Positions 51,463-60,878 of a stretch of 64,000 nt of DNA are shown one piece after another. The notes beneath the pieces were generated by a model. It saw only the letters and a list, made by a program, of their open reading frames with translations. It had not been told where the DNA came from and searched no databases. The DNA comes from Mucilaginibacter_A sp965201005. Its GTDB lineage: Bacteria; Bacteroidota; Bacteroidia; Sphingobacteriales; Sphingobacteriaceae. Where the stretch lies: positions 3,286,001 to 3,350,000 of the forward strand of contig NZ_OZ241747.1 in the NCBI RefSeq assembly GCF_965201005.1, in the 5' to 3' direction. A program made the position numbers and the translations under genes. Position 1 is the first letter of the stretch. Each line of letters begins with the position of its first letter.

Positions 51463-53123
51463 AAGTTGTAGATTTAGCAAATTCAACTAAGAAAAAAGTT
51501 AATGATAACTTACTGCCTATACTTCTTTTATGCCTGTTTTTTTTGTTTGGCTGCTCCTCCAAAGATCAATCCAACAAAACGGTTTTTAACCTGAACATGG
51601 ATGATGCGCTCACTTCGCTTGATCCGGCTTTTGCCCGAAACCAGAATGCCATTTGGTGCGATAACCAGTTGTACAACGGTTTGGTGCAAATTGACGACAG
51701 CTTAAAAACCCGGCCTGCCATTGCCAAAAGCTGGACGGTTTCTGCGGACGGGCTGCATTATACTTTCCGTCTCCGCAGCGATGTTTTTTTTCAGGATGAC
51801 GCGCAGTTTAAAAACGGAAAAGGCCGGAAAGCCGTGGCGGCAGATTTTGTTTATAGTTTTAAAAGGCTGATCGATCCGAAGATTGGTTCTTCCGGTTCCT
51901 GGATTTTCAGTGATAAAGTAGCGGTAAAAACAGCATTTACTACGCCTGACGATTCAACTTTTATCATCAACCTGCGCCGTCCTTTTCCACCAATGCTGAG
52001 CCTGCTTACGGCACAATATTGCTCGGTTGTGCCACATGAGGTGGTTGATTTTTATGGGAAAGATTTCCGCAGTCACCCAGTTGGTACCGGCCCGTTTAAG
52101 TTTAGGTACTGGAAAGAAGGCGAAGTGCTGATCCTCCTTAAAAACGAAAAATACTGGGAAACAGAAAACGGCCGCCGTTTGCCTTATCTGGATGCGGTGC
52201 GTGCTTCTTTTATCACCAATAAACAAACCGCTTTTCTGGAATTTGTGAAGCATAACCTGGATTTTTTTAACGATGTAGACGGCAGTTACCGCGATGACAT
52301 CCTTACTAAATCCGGCAAAATCACAAAGAAATATAAAGGTAAATTTCAATTTATAACGCGACCATATCTAAACACAGAATATTTAGGGATGCTGGTTGAC
52401 AGCAACTTAGCTATCGTTAAAAATTCTCCGCTACGGATTAAAAAAGTTCGGCAGGCCATTAATTATGCCATTGACCGCGAAGAAATGGTAAAATACCTGC
52501 GCAACAACATCGGTACGCCCGGTCATGCGGGTTTTGTGCCGTTGGGGATGCCCGGTTTTGAGCAGCAGATTGTTAAAGGTTATCATTATGACCCGGAGAA
52601 AGCCAGAAAACTTTTAGCCGAAGCCGGTTTCAACGCAAAACATCCTGTCCCGGAAATTTTGCTGAACACTACTACAACTTACCGTGATCTGGTTGAATTT
52701 ATACAAGGGCAGCTGCAAACCGTTGGCATCCGTACACGCGTGGAAGTGGGCCAGGGCGCAAGTTTGCGGGAAATGATCGCTAAAAACAGCATCAACTTTT
52801 TTAGGGGAAACTGGATTGCCGATTACCCGGACGCGGAGAATTATTTATCGGTTTTTTATTCTAAAAATAAGGTCCCGTTCGGGCCAAATTATACGGCTTT
52901 TTATAATACAGATTTTGATAAATTATTTGAAGCCAGCTATCAGGCCAAAACCGATCCGGCCCGTTTTAAATTGTACCGGCAGATGGATCAACTGGTGATG
53001 GACGAATCGCCGGTGGCGGTTTTATACTATTATAAATTGGTGAACCTTTATCAGAACAACATCAGCGGCATCAGCACAAACGGACAGAATTTGCTGGTTT
53101 TAAAGCGGATCAGGAAAAGGTAA
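51225..53123 (+). CDS. Peptide/solute-binding lipoprotein (SBP family 5), fused in frame to DUF559 remnant
   Basis: A family 5 substrate-binding protein of an oligopeptide-type ABC transporter: mature part from Cys110 (lipobox LFGC), with NMDDALTSLDPAFARNQN, AADFVYSFKRLIDPK and GLHYTFRLRSDV typical of the family, and tail ending GISTNGQNLLVLKR. No normal start codon precedes the signal peptide, because the open frame reaches through the cassette's right arm into the DUF559 remnant to a TTG at 51225. The native start may have been lost on insertion, or translation begins upstream as a fusion. Permease genes are not adjacent. Three dispersed 12-mers lie inside (51519, 51925, 52781). Confidence 0.8.
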   Translation: MIIIELDGGSHQQEEQAKRDVMRNQELQNMGYQTIRFENDEVLYDLDNGLRTLEVFVEEFELKKIQNHPPNPLQKGEENQVVDLANSTKKKVNDNLLPILLLCLFFLFGCSSKDQSNKTVFNLNMDDALTSLDPAFARNQNAIWCDNQLYNGLVQIDDSLKTRPAIAKSWTVSADGLHYTFRLRSDVFFQDDAQFKNGKGRKAVAADFVYSFKRLIDPKIGSSGSWIFSDKVAVKTAFTTPDDSTFIINLRRPFPPMLSLLTAQYCSVVPHEVVDFYGKDFRSHPVGTGPFKFRYWKEGEVLILLKNEKYWETENGRRLPYLDAVRASFITNKQTAFLEFVKHNLDFFNDVDGSYRDDILTKSGKITKKYKGKFQFITRPYLNTEYLGMLVDSNLAIVKNSPLRIKKVRQAINYAIDREEMVKYLRNNIGTPGHAGFVPLGMPGFEQQIVKGYHYDPEKARKLLAEAGFNAKHPVPEILLNTTTTYRDLVEFIQGQLQTVGIRTRVEVGQGASLREMIAKNSINFFRGNWIADYPDAENYLSVFYSKNKVPFGPNYTAFYNTDFDKLFEASYQAKTDPARFKLYRQMDQLVMDESPVAVLYYYKLVNLYQNNISGISTNGQNLLVLKRIRKR

Positions 53124-53200
53124 ATGCCTCACGGTTATCTCCAAAAAAGGAAAAATTGGCAGGATTTAGAAGCTGTTCATCTCTGCAACGGAAAATTTAT

Positions 53201-53296
53201 ATGCTTCTTTTATGTCTGCAAATTTGGGGTTTTCGGTTATTCGCAATAAAAAAATGTGTTAAAAAACCATCCTATTTTAGGTCATAAAAGAAGCAT
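53201..53296. repeat. Paired dispersed 12-mer motif, about 84-base spacing
   Basis: ATGCTTCTTTTA at 53201 and TAAAAGAAGCAT at 53285. It fills the gap between the converging SBP and TonB-receptor genes, together with a lone GT-form copy at 53373. Confidence 0.8.
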
Positions 53297-53337
53297 GCCA
53301 GATTGGTTCAATTGTTTTCGGGCAGCTTCTTACCTCA

Positions 53338-53370
53338 AACAAAAAAATCCGGCTGTTTAGGCCGGATTTT
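53338..53370 (-). terminator. Terminator of the TonB-dependent receptor gene
   Basis: AAATCCGGC pairs with GCCGGATTT around a 7-base loop; on the minus strand a run of seven T follows. Confidence 0.85.
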
Positions 53371-53395
53371 GAATGCTGTTTTTAGCAGGTAAATT

Positions 53396-55933
53396 TTATT
53401 GCGGACGGCCGCCGCCACCACCACCTGCACCGCCGGTAGGAACACCACCGCCGCCGCCGTTGTCCCCCGGCATCAAATCATCATTGTTGATGCCTTTTTT
53501 CTTGGTTTGCTGGCCATAAGTGATCTTACCAAAACTATAAGAGAACGTAACCCCGAAAGAACGGATTGGATAACTGATGCTTTGATTTTGGCTGATACCG
53601 TTGCCCTGGATGTTGGTTTTAAGGTTAAGATATTTTTGAAATGGTGAAAGCGCATTCAGCCCAAGCGTAAATTTTTTGGCGATAATGTCTTTTTTCAGCC
53701 CAAAACCATAAAGGTTAAACGCCGGCCCGGTGCCCTGTATGTTTCTCCGGGGCGAGTTGAAAATGGCAAAAACCTCTGCGGCAAATCCTTTTTTAAGCTC
53801 TAAAGTAGAACCTGTAAAAATATTGTATTGGATATAAGTGTTGTTGCTGCTTTGCTGTGCGGCCAGATTTGCGTTTGCATTGGCTGCGTAGGTATAAAAG
53901 TTTGCACTACCGCGAATGGTCAATGGTTTTATCGGATTGATGGAACCGGCCGCGCTTAACCCGAACGAATTATTTTTACCGATGTTTAGATAGTTGGTAC
54001 GGGTAACGGTACGGCCCAGGTCCGAATCAAAAATGGAGGCCGCAATCCCTTCTATCAAATCATTGGTGTGTTTGTAGTACGTGGATAAAATAACAACCGA
54101 GCTTTTGATAAAAGCGGTATAGCCAAACTCCAGCGTTTGCGAAACTTCCGGAGAAAGTGTTGGGCTGCCCTGCGTTTGATTGTCCGCATTGGCTTTATTT
54201 ACAAAAGGGTTGATTTGCGTGAGGCTTGGCCGTTGAATACGTTTGGTATAAGTAAGCTTAACCGTATTGCCGCCTTTTAAAGATTTGGCTAACGCTATAC
54301 TCGGCACAAAAGTAGTGTACGAATTTGAAAACGGGGAAAGACTTGGTTGTGTACGGTTGGTTGGCAAACCGCTGATCTGTGTATTTTCTACCCGGGCACC
54401 GGCCTGCAAACTGTAGCTTTTGGGCAAAGTAAAGGTAAAAACAGTATAACCGGCATACACATTCTGGTTATAGCTGTATTGGTTTGAGGCTGTGTCATTT
54501 AACAAATATGGCCCTTCATTATTGGTTTGCCTGAAAACATTAAAATCACTGTTTATCCTGCGAAAAATGGATTTTCCCCCTGCTTCAAATTTGATTTTAC
54601 TGTTGATCGGCAAAGTATAATCTGCCTGCGCCGTGTATTCATCGTTTGTACCATCATTTGCACCTGTTTGATTAGGCGTATAACGAATAAAAGCTGCAGG
54701 GACGTCAAAATATCCCGTTGCATAATTGTTGGTGGCACTGGTATGGCTCCACTGCCCGGAAATAGTTATCTCTTCGTCTTTCTTTTTAAACTTATGCGTG
54801 TAATCGGCATTCCAGTCAAATCCGCTCAGGCTGGTTTTGTTGTAGTTGGAACTGGTATAGCCGTTAGAACCGGAAAACAGGCTGTTGGTGTTTAATGAAT
54901 TACCATCGATGGTCATGTTAAAACCGGTGGGCGCAAAAGTGCTGGTGATAGAGTTATACTGATTAAAATCATAACTGCCGTTTACAGAGCCTCGCAAACC
55001 CTGCCGCGTAGTTTTGGATTGCGAAGTTTGCGTGCGGCTGATTGAACCGGTGACGCTGTTCAAATCTGCCAGCGAAGTTTGCGGCCAGGCAGCATTGCCG
55101 CCAATATTTGCGCCTAATGATAACCGGTTGTGTTTATAGTTAAGGTTGATGTTACCATTATTTTGCCTCGTACCGATCCCGCCGTTTATTGCACCGCTAA
55201 AACCGGATGCTTTATTGGTTTTTGTGATGATGTTGATGATCCCGCCGGAACCTTCCGCATCATATTTTGCAGATGGAGAAGTAATAACTTCCACGCTTTT
55301 GATCTGATCGGCAGGGATCGTTTTCAGCACATCGGCCAAACTGGTTGATAATGCGCCAGAAGGTTTCCCGTTGATCAAAACCCGCACGTTCTGGTCTCCG
55401 CGCAGCGAAACATTTCCGTCCAGATCAACCGATAACAAAGGCACTTTACGTAAAACATCCGTTGCGTTGCCGCCGGATGAGGTCAGGTCTTTTTCGGCAT
55501 TATAAACCAATTTATCAATATGGTTTTCTATCAGTGCTTTGTTGGAAACAATGTCCACCCCTTTTAACAGCCTTCCGGTTGGCGATAAACGGATCGCCCC
55601 GATATTAAAATCCGGTCTGCCCGGCGTTGTGGTAACGGGATCGATGGTTTTGGTTGGATAACCGATAAAACTTATCGATACTTTATATTTGCCGGGGTTC
55701 AAATTATCAATTTTAAAAACCCCTTTCTCATCGGTAACAACCCCGTTCAATGGTACTTTTCCGCCGCTGCGATATAAAGTAATGGTTGCATAATCGATGG
55801 GTTTTCTGGTAAGCGAATCTATAACCGAGCCGGATATCCTGCCGGTAACCGAGGAGCCGCCACCACCCGGAAACTGGGCATGTGCAACAAGGGTAAAAGC
55901 AAATAAAAATAAAAGTAGAATTAAACGTTTCAT
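53396..55933 (-). CDS. TonB-dependent receptor / outer-membrane beta-barrel protein with CarboxypepD-reg domain
   Basis: An 845-residue outer-membrane protein. Order: signal peptide (to about residue 19, AHA before QFP), a carboxypeptidase-regulatory-like domain (ISGSVIDSLTRKPIDYATITLY), a plug with VRVLINGKPSG and SPSAKYDAEGSGGIINIITK, a long barrel of the OMP_b-brl_3 type, and a glycine-rich tail of about 30 residues (PTGGAGGGGGGRPQ), unusual at the C-terminus of a barrel and probably exposed. It lacks a SusD partner and stands alone with its own terminator, so it is not a SusCD-type system. The ligand is unknown. A dispersed motif (54436) lies inside. Confidence 0.9.
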   Translation of the reverse strand: MKRLILLLFLFAFTLVAHAQFPGGGGSSVTGRISGSVIDSLTRKPIDYATITLYRSGGKVPLNGVVTDEKGVFKIDNLNPGKYKVSISFIGYPTKTIDPVTTTPGRPDFNIGAIRLSPTGRLLKGVDIVSNKALIENHIDKLVYNAEKDLTSSGGNATDVLRKVPLLSVDLDGNVSLRGDQNVRVLINGKPSGALSTSLADVLKTIPADQIKSVEVITSPSAKYDAEGSGGIINIITKTNKASGFSGAINGGIGTRQNNGNINLNYKHNRLSLGANIGGNAAWPQTSLADLNSVTGSISRTQTSQSKTTRQGLRGSVNGSYDFNQYNSITSTFAPTGFNMTIDGNSLNTNSLFSGSNGYTSSNYNKTSLSGFDWNADYTHKFKKKDEEITISGQWSHTSATNNYATGYFDVPAAFIRYTPNQTGANDGTNDEYTAQADYTLPINSKIKFEAGGKSIFRRINSDFNVFRQTNNEGPYLLNDTASNQYSYNQNVYAGYTVFTFTLPKSYSLQAGARVENTQISGLPTNRTQPSLSPFSNSYTTFVPSIALAKSLKGGNTVKLTYTKRIQRPSLTQINPFVNKANADNQTQGSPTLSPEVSQTLEFGYTAFIKSSVVILSTYYKHTNDLIEGIAASIFDSDLGRTVTRTNYLNIGKNNSFGLSAAGSINPIKPLTIRGSANFYTYAANANANLAAQQSSNNTYIQYNIFTGSTLELKKGFAAEVFAIFNSPRRNIQGTGPAFNLYGFGLKKDIIAKKFTLGLNALSPFQKYLNLKTNIQGNGISQNQSISYPIRSFGVTFSYSFGKITYGQQTKKKGINNDDLMPGDNGGGGGVPTGGAGGGGGGRPQ

Positions 55934-56018
55934 TACTGTGTTTTTGTGATTTGGAGGTGCAAAAGTGGGAATTGTTACAACGTTAAAAGAATTTTTACTT
56001 GTAAAAGAAGCATTACTT

Positions 56019-56110
56019 GAGAAGGTTGTAAGGTAAAAGGTTGTAAGGAGAAAGGCTAAACCTGGCCAACCTTTCTCCTTTTACCTTAAAACCCTTCACC
56101 TTTTACCTTC
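56019..56110. repeat. AAGG-rich hairpin repeat upstream of the TonB receptor
   Basis: AAGGAGAAAGG (56045) pairs with CCTTTCTCCTT (56070), within a block of repeated GGTAAAAGG and CCTTTTACC units extending to the leuS stop codon. No T run fits a simple terminator. Confidence 0.6.
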
Positions 56111-56111
56111 C

Positions 56112-59108
56112 TCAAACCACCATATTCACAATCCGGCCTTTTACCACAATCACTTTTTTTGGCGTTTGCCCGGCCAGATATTTTTGCACGTTTTCATCCG
56201 CTAAAACAAGCATTTCCACTTCTTTTGGATCAAGGTTGAGCGGGATTTCGAGATTAGTTTTTGTTTTTCCGTTGATGGAAATCGGGTACGAAAACGCATC
56301 TTCCACTAAAAATTCAGGATTAAATTTCGGGTAAGCGGCGTAAGATAAACTGCCGGCTTCATTACCTAAAAGCATCCACAATTCTTCGCAGATGTGCGGC
56401 GCATAAGGCGATAAAATTACGACCATATCTTGCAGGATGCTTCTTTTAGCACACTTTATTTCGGTCAACTCATTTACCGCGATCATAAAACTGGAAACGG
56501 AGGTATTGAACGAAAAACGCTCTACATCATCTTCCACTTTTTTGATGATTTTATGCAGCGATTTGAGTTCAGCTTTTGTTGGTGCTTCGTTTACCACCCT
56601 AAAGTTGAAGCTATCATCATGAAACAGTTTCCAAAATTTCCGCAGAAACTTGAAAACGCCTTCGATGCCGTTGGTGTTCCAGGGTTTGGATTGTTCCAGC
56701 GGACCTAAAAACATTTCGTACATCCGTAAGGTATCCGCGCCGTAACGTTCAATCATTTCATCCGGATTGACCACGTTAAACTTGGATTTGGACATTTTTT
56801 CTATTTCATGTCCGCAGATATATTTTCCGTTTTGATTGTTTCGAGGAGTAGAAATTGAGCTATCTTCAAATATGAAAGCTGCATTTTCATAATCTGATCG
56901 AGAAGATCGAAATTTTGTAATCTCTAATAAATCATTAGAAATTATATTTACGTCAACATGTATGGGATTTACTCTAACGTTTCTTATTTCAATATTGAAT
57001 TTTTTGTAAAATGAATTGATCGCTTCAAATGTACTTTCGTCTCCTGAAATAAACTTTTCGTATATACTTTTAGATATAAACAAATTTGGTCTTACAATTT
57101 CTGTATTAATAATCAGAGTATTAGTATGTTCTCCACTAATCAATCTAAAATCAAATTCCGCTTCAACTCGATAAACAAAGCTCGATCTTCCCTGAATCAT
57201 TCCCTGGTTAATCAGCTTTTTAAAAGGTTCTTCAGCTTCAACCAAACCCAAATCTTTTAAAAACTTGTTCCAGAAACGGCTGTACAGCAAATGTCCGGTT
57301 GCATGTTCGCTGCCGCCGATGTACAAATCCACATCTTTCCAATAATCAATGGCTTCTTTTGGTGCGAAAACGTTTTCCGCTCTTTCCTCTTTGGTCGCCA
57401 TATAACGGTACCAGTACCAACTGCTGCCTGCCCAGCCTGGCATAGTACTTAGTTCGTAGTCAAACTCGTTTCGATATTTCCAGCCTTCTGCCCTTGCCAA
57501 AGGTGGCTCGCCACTTTCAGTTGGTAAATATTTATCCACTTCCGGTAAAACCAAAGGCAATTCCTTTTCATCAATCAGCTGCGGCAAACCATCTTTAAAA
57601 TAAACCGGAACAGGTTCGCCCCAATAACGCTGGCGACCGAAAATCGCATCACGCATTCTAAAATTGATTTTAGCTTTTCCGGTGCCTAATTCTTCCAACT
57701 TGGCAATCACAGCGGCGGTTGCTTCTTTATAAGTCATTCCGTTGATAAAACCCGAATTGATGTAACGGCCTTCTTTAGTGGCGTCTGCTTCTTTTAGCAC
57801 CTCTTTTTGGGTATCTAAAATGGCCACAATTGGCAAATTAAAATGCGTGGCAAAACGATGGTCGCGCGCATCGCCGGAAGGAACGCCCATTACCGCGCCG
57901 GTTCCGTATCCGGCCAAAACGTAATCGGCAATCCAAACCGGAATTTTATCATTATTTAAAGGACTAATGACGTAACTGCCCGTAAAAGCACCCGAAACGG
58001 TTTTGGTATCGGCCATGCGGTCCAGTTCCGATTTCTTTTTTGCCTGATCAATGTAAGCTTCAATATCGGCCCGCTGATCCGGTGTAGTTAAATCTTTCAC
58101 CAATTCGTGTTCCGGTGCCAAAACGACGAATGTAACGCCGAAAATCGTATCCACACGCGTGGTAAAAACCGCAATTTTGGCCGGTTCCAGCGGACTATCC
58201 TGCGATAATTTAAAATTGCCCACAACCGGTTCAACCTCAAATTCCACCATCGCGCCCACACTTTTGCCGATCCAGTTGCGCTGCATTTCTTTAAGCGGTT
58301 CCGGCCAATCAATCGTGTCCAAACCTTGCAGCAAACGCTCGGCATACGCGGTAATGCGCATACTCCACTGCATCATTTTTTTCTGTTCTACCGGAAAACC
58401 TCCGCGTTCAGAAAATCCGTCTTTCACTTCGTCGTTTGCCAAAACCGTACCCAATGCGGCGCACCAGTTTACGGTGCTTTCGCGGAGATAGGTCAATCGG
58501 TATTTCAGCAGTTCTTCCTGCTTTTTTTGATCTGTAAAAGAAGTATACTCCTCCGCAGAAAAATTTAATACATCGTCATCGGATGCTGCTTTTACCGATG
58601 TATTTCCTTCAGCTTCAAATTTTTGAATTAAGGTGGAAATGGATTCTGCTTTGTCCGTTTCCAGGTTGTACCAGGAATTGAACAATTGCATAAAAATCCA
58701 CTGCGTCCATTTATAGTAATCCGGCGAACTGGTTCGCACTTCGCGGCTCCAATCAAAAGAGAAACCAATTTGATCCAATTGCCGGCGATAAGTTGCAATA
58801 TTTTGTTCGGTGGTAATGGCAGGATGCTGACCGGTTTGTATCGCGTATTGTTCTGCCGGTAACCCGAAAGAATCGTAGCCCATCGGGTGCAGCACGTTAA
58901 AACCTTTTAAACGTTTATAGCGCGCAAAAATATCCGAAGCAATATAACCCAGCGGATGGCCAACATGCAAACCGGCACCGGAAGGATACGGAAACATGTC
59001 CATCACATAATATTTGGGTTTAGCGGAATGATTTTCGGCTTTAAACGTGTTGTTTTTGGCCCAAAATTGTTGCCATTTTTTTTCTATTTCTTTAAACTGA
59101 TAATCCAT
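56112..59108 (-). CDS. leuS: Leucyl-tRNA synthetase with an unusual internal insert
   Basis: A 998-residue class Ia synthetase that charges tRNA-Leu. HIGH motif is HVGH at 48-51 (PSGAGLHVGHPLGY), the editing domain includes VMGVPSGDARDHRFA, and KMSKS is at 771-775 (EKMSKSKFNVV), with the C-terminal tRNA-binding part intact. E. coli LeuRS is 860 residues; here the stretch between FVYRVEAEF and GKYICGHE (about residues 648-755) is larger and AT-richer than the rest, and the amino acid content (many Asn, Ile, Ser) differs. Two dispersed 12-mers lie inside (56437, 58535). Other Bacteroidota LeuRS proteins have a shorter insert here, from memory. Monocistronic. Confidence 0.95.
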   Translation of the reverse strand: MDYQFKEIEKKWQQFWAKNNTFKAENHSAKPKYYVMDMFPYPSGAGLHVGHPLGYIASDIFARYKRLKGFNVLHPMGYDSFGLPAEQYAIQTGQHPAITTEQNIATYRRQLDQIGFSFDWSREVRTSSPDYYKWTQWIFMQLFNSWYNLETDKAESISTLIQKFEAEGNTSVKAASDDDVLNFSAEEYTSFTDQKKQEELLKYRLTYLRESTVNWCAALGTVLANDEVKDGFSERGGFPVEQKKMMQWSMRITAYAERLLQGLDTIDWPEPLKEMQRNWIGKSVGAMVEFEVEPVVGNFKLSQDSPLEPAKIAVFTTRVDTIFGVTFVVLAPEHELVKDLTTPDQRADIEAYIDQAKKKSELDRMADTKTVSGAFTGSYVISPLNNDKIPVWIADYVLAGYGTGAVMGVPSGDARDHRFATHFNLPIVAILDTQKEVLKEADATKEGRYINSGFINGMTYKEATAAVIAKLEELGTGKAKINFRMRDAIFGRQRYWGEPVPVYFKDGLPQLIDEKELPLVLPEVDKYLPTESGEPPLARAEGWKYRNEFDYELSTMPGWAGSSWYWYRYMATKEERAENVFAPKEAIDYWKDVDLYIGGSEHATGHLLYSRFWNKFLKDLGLVEAEEPFKKLINQGMIQGRSSFVYRVEAEFDFRLISGEHTNTLIINTEIVRPNLFISKSIYEKFISGDESTFEAINSFYKKFNIEIRNVRVNPIHVDVNIISNDLLEITKFRSSRSDYENAAFIFEDSSISTPRNNQNGKYICGHEIEKMSKSKFNVVNPDEMIERYGADTLRMYEMFLGPLEQSKPWNTNGIEGVFKFLRKFWKLFHDDSFNFRVVNEAPTKAELKSLHKIIKKVEDDVERFSFNTSVSSFMIAVNELTEIKCAKRSILQDMVVILSPYAPHICEELWMLLGNEAGSLSYAAYPKFNPEFLVEDAFSYPISINGKTKTNLEIPLNLDPKEVEMLVLADENVQKYLAGQTPKKVIVVKGRIVNMVV

Positions 59109-59219
59109 TTTCGTTTCCCGGGGAATTGAACCGCGAAATTAAAAAATTTGACGGGTTAAGGCTGAATGTTTTATGCCGATGAATTTATGCCAGTAAAAGA
59201 AGCATCACGGTTCGGTAAC

Positions 59220-60560
59220 TTATTTCATCTTCATCAAACCCGGATAAATCCTTAAAAAAACTTCTCCCGCAAAAGGGTTTTTTCCATACAGATTATCCAA
59301 CCGGTTGTTGGCATGGTAAGCAGAAAGCTGACCGCCCGCGGCAATACGTATTTTTCCAATGTAAAACAGATCATAATTCAGGCCCAAAGTCAGCGCATTA
59401 ACCAGGAAAAGTGTGTTTTCTCTGTATAAATCCTCATCCAGGTTCAGTTCCTCGCGGGATTTTTGCAGCCACTCATAGCGCGTGTACAGTTCCAGTTTGT
59501 GCAGGCGGTAACTGGCTTCCAGCAAAGCAGAATTTTCGCCATCGTGGCCTTTATATTTGTTTAACCCCCAAAGCAGCGTGGCATTAAACAATTGATTTGG
59601 GTTGAAAGCTTTACTGTAAATGGCGGAAGCGATCGTCCGGTTTACGTTTTCATCAGGATGTAACATTTCCGGACTTTTAATAAAACCGTGCGAAATCTCC
59701 AAAGCCCAGTTTTGGGTTGGGTTGTAAGATAAGCGGCCGCTCCAGGAATCAAAACGGGGTTTATCAAAATCCAGGCGGTTTTCGTCCGGTTCCCTTCCGG
59801 TAAAAGAAGAACCTTCAATCTTAAATTTATCCAGCCGCAAACCCAACGTGGCCACACCAAAAGTAATGTGCGTGCCGTCGTTCCAGTGGTGGCCGATTGG
59901 CGCATCCGGGTTAGCTAAGGCTGATGGCCGGTGCATAAAAGCCGTAGAGCCCAAAGCCGGTTCGCCGGGATAGCCAACGTAAAAACTCAAATCTGTTTTT
60001 TTGTTAAAGCTGTAAGAATAACTGGCGGCCAGTTCGGAAAACAGATCGTGCGGGTGCTGCCGATCTACCAGCGGCACATTTTTCCAGCTTTCGCCGGTTT
60101 GGAACAATAGCGGATAACCGTTTCCGCCTTCTGTAAACCAATCTGCAGAAAGCATCGCATTAAAACGAAAAACACCTTTTTGGCCAATTTGCCGCTGCGC
60201 CATTGACATAAACCAGTTGGGCGCATCAAATTTATTGCCGCCGCGCAAACCTTTGCCGGTAAAATCCTGACTGGTAAAACGCGGTGCGATATTACCGTGC
60301 AGCATGTACATCCACGGGCCGGAATGCAGCATAATGCCATACATCGGCGCGGCATCCGGCAGCCAGGCCGTGCCCGAGCCATCACGGTTCATGGGCAGGT
60401 TAAGCGAGTAGCCGCTGTTTATCTGCATGTTCATGTGGCCAGAAGTATCGCTCCTGTCCATACCTGACATCCCGGCCATATTGTGCTGGGCACTGGCTTT
60501 TTTCGGCAGTAAAAACAGCATTAACACGGTAATTTTGAAGTAGTTTTTCAGCTTTTTCAT
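59220..60560 (-). CDS. Outer-membrane protein of unknown function, His/Met-rich N-terminus
   Basis: A 446-residue outer-membrane beta-barrel-like protein. Signal peptide (residues 1 to about 24, KKASA before QHN) precedes a Met/His-rich lead (HNMAGMSGMDRSDTSGHMNMQ), reminiscent of copper-binding segments, then strands and aromatic-girdle residues through to YPGLMKMK. ATG at 60560 is chosen over an earlier in-frame start because the extension is basic and non-conserved. I recall relatives near copper-resistance genes, but none is visible here. A dispersed 12-mer (60510) codes for LMLFL of the signal peptide, and one lies just after the stop (59194). Confidence 0.7.
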   Translation of the reverse strand: MKKLKNYFKITVLMLFLLPKKASAQHNMAGMSGMDRSDTSGHMNMQINSGYSLNLPMNRDGSGTAWLPDAAPMYGIMLHSGPWMYMLHGNIAPRFTSQDFTGKGLRGGNKFDAPNWFMSMAQRQIGQKGVFRFNAMLSADWFTEGGNGYPLLFQTGESWKNVPLVDRQHPHDLFSELAASYSYSFNKKTDLSFYVGYPGEPALGSTAFMHRPSALANPDAPIGHHWNDGTHITFGVATLGLRLDKFKIEGSSFTGREPDENRLDFDKPRFDSWSGRLSYNPTQNWALEISHGFIKSPEMLHPDENVNRTIASAIYSKAFNPNQLFNATLLWGLNKYKGHDGENSALLEASYRLHKLELYTRYEWLQKSREELNLDEDLYRENTLFLVNALTLGLNYDLFYIGKIRIAAGGQLSAYHANNRLDNLYGKNPFAGEVFLRIYPGLMKMK

Positions 60561-60672
60561 ATCGATACAAAAATATCTGCTAAAAAAACACCGGGTTTTA
60601 TACAATCCTGTTTAAGATTTATAAAATAATTAGGCTGCGTTGCTGTAAAAACCATTGAAACGCGGTTAAACG

Positions 60673-60716
60673 ATGCTGTTTTTAGCACATTAATTTTATG
60701 CTGATAAAAACAGTAT
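60673..60716. repeat. Paired dispersed 12-mer motif (GT/AC variant), 32-base spacing class
   Basis: ATGCTGTTTTTA at 60673 and TAAAAACAGTAT at 60705 lie between the divergent outer-membrane protein and mqo genes, which is unusual because most pairs sit at gene ends. Confidence 0.85.
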
Positions 60717-60852
60717 GTCATCCAGCCAAAAAAATCAATAAATCAATTGTACTTTTATTTTGTTGATGCTTTCGGAGAGATAAATTGCCTGTCATTTGCA
60801 AATCAAATTCGGGTTGCTTATTTTTCAAATCCCTGCTTTAAATTTTTGCTTG

Positions 60853-60860
60853 TATCTTTG
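60853..60860 (+). promoter_or_regulatory. -7 promoter box of mqo
   Basis: TATCTTTG, 18 bases before the mqo ATG at 60879, matches the TAnnTTTG consensus. Confidence 0.5.
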
Positions 60861-60878
60861 CTTTCTTCGATAAAAACA

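Noticed and set aside
2774..53296. Motif pairs as a CRISPR array
   Set aside because: Copies are scattered singly and in facing pairs over 64 kb, not in direct repeats with equal spacers, and no cas gene is present.
60747..60878. Upstream extension of mqo
   Set aside because: The ATG at 60879 gives the standard MQO N-terminus and lies 18 bases after a -7 box.
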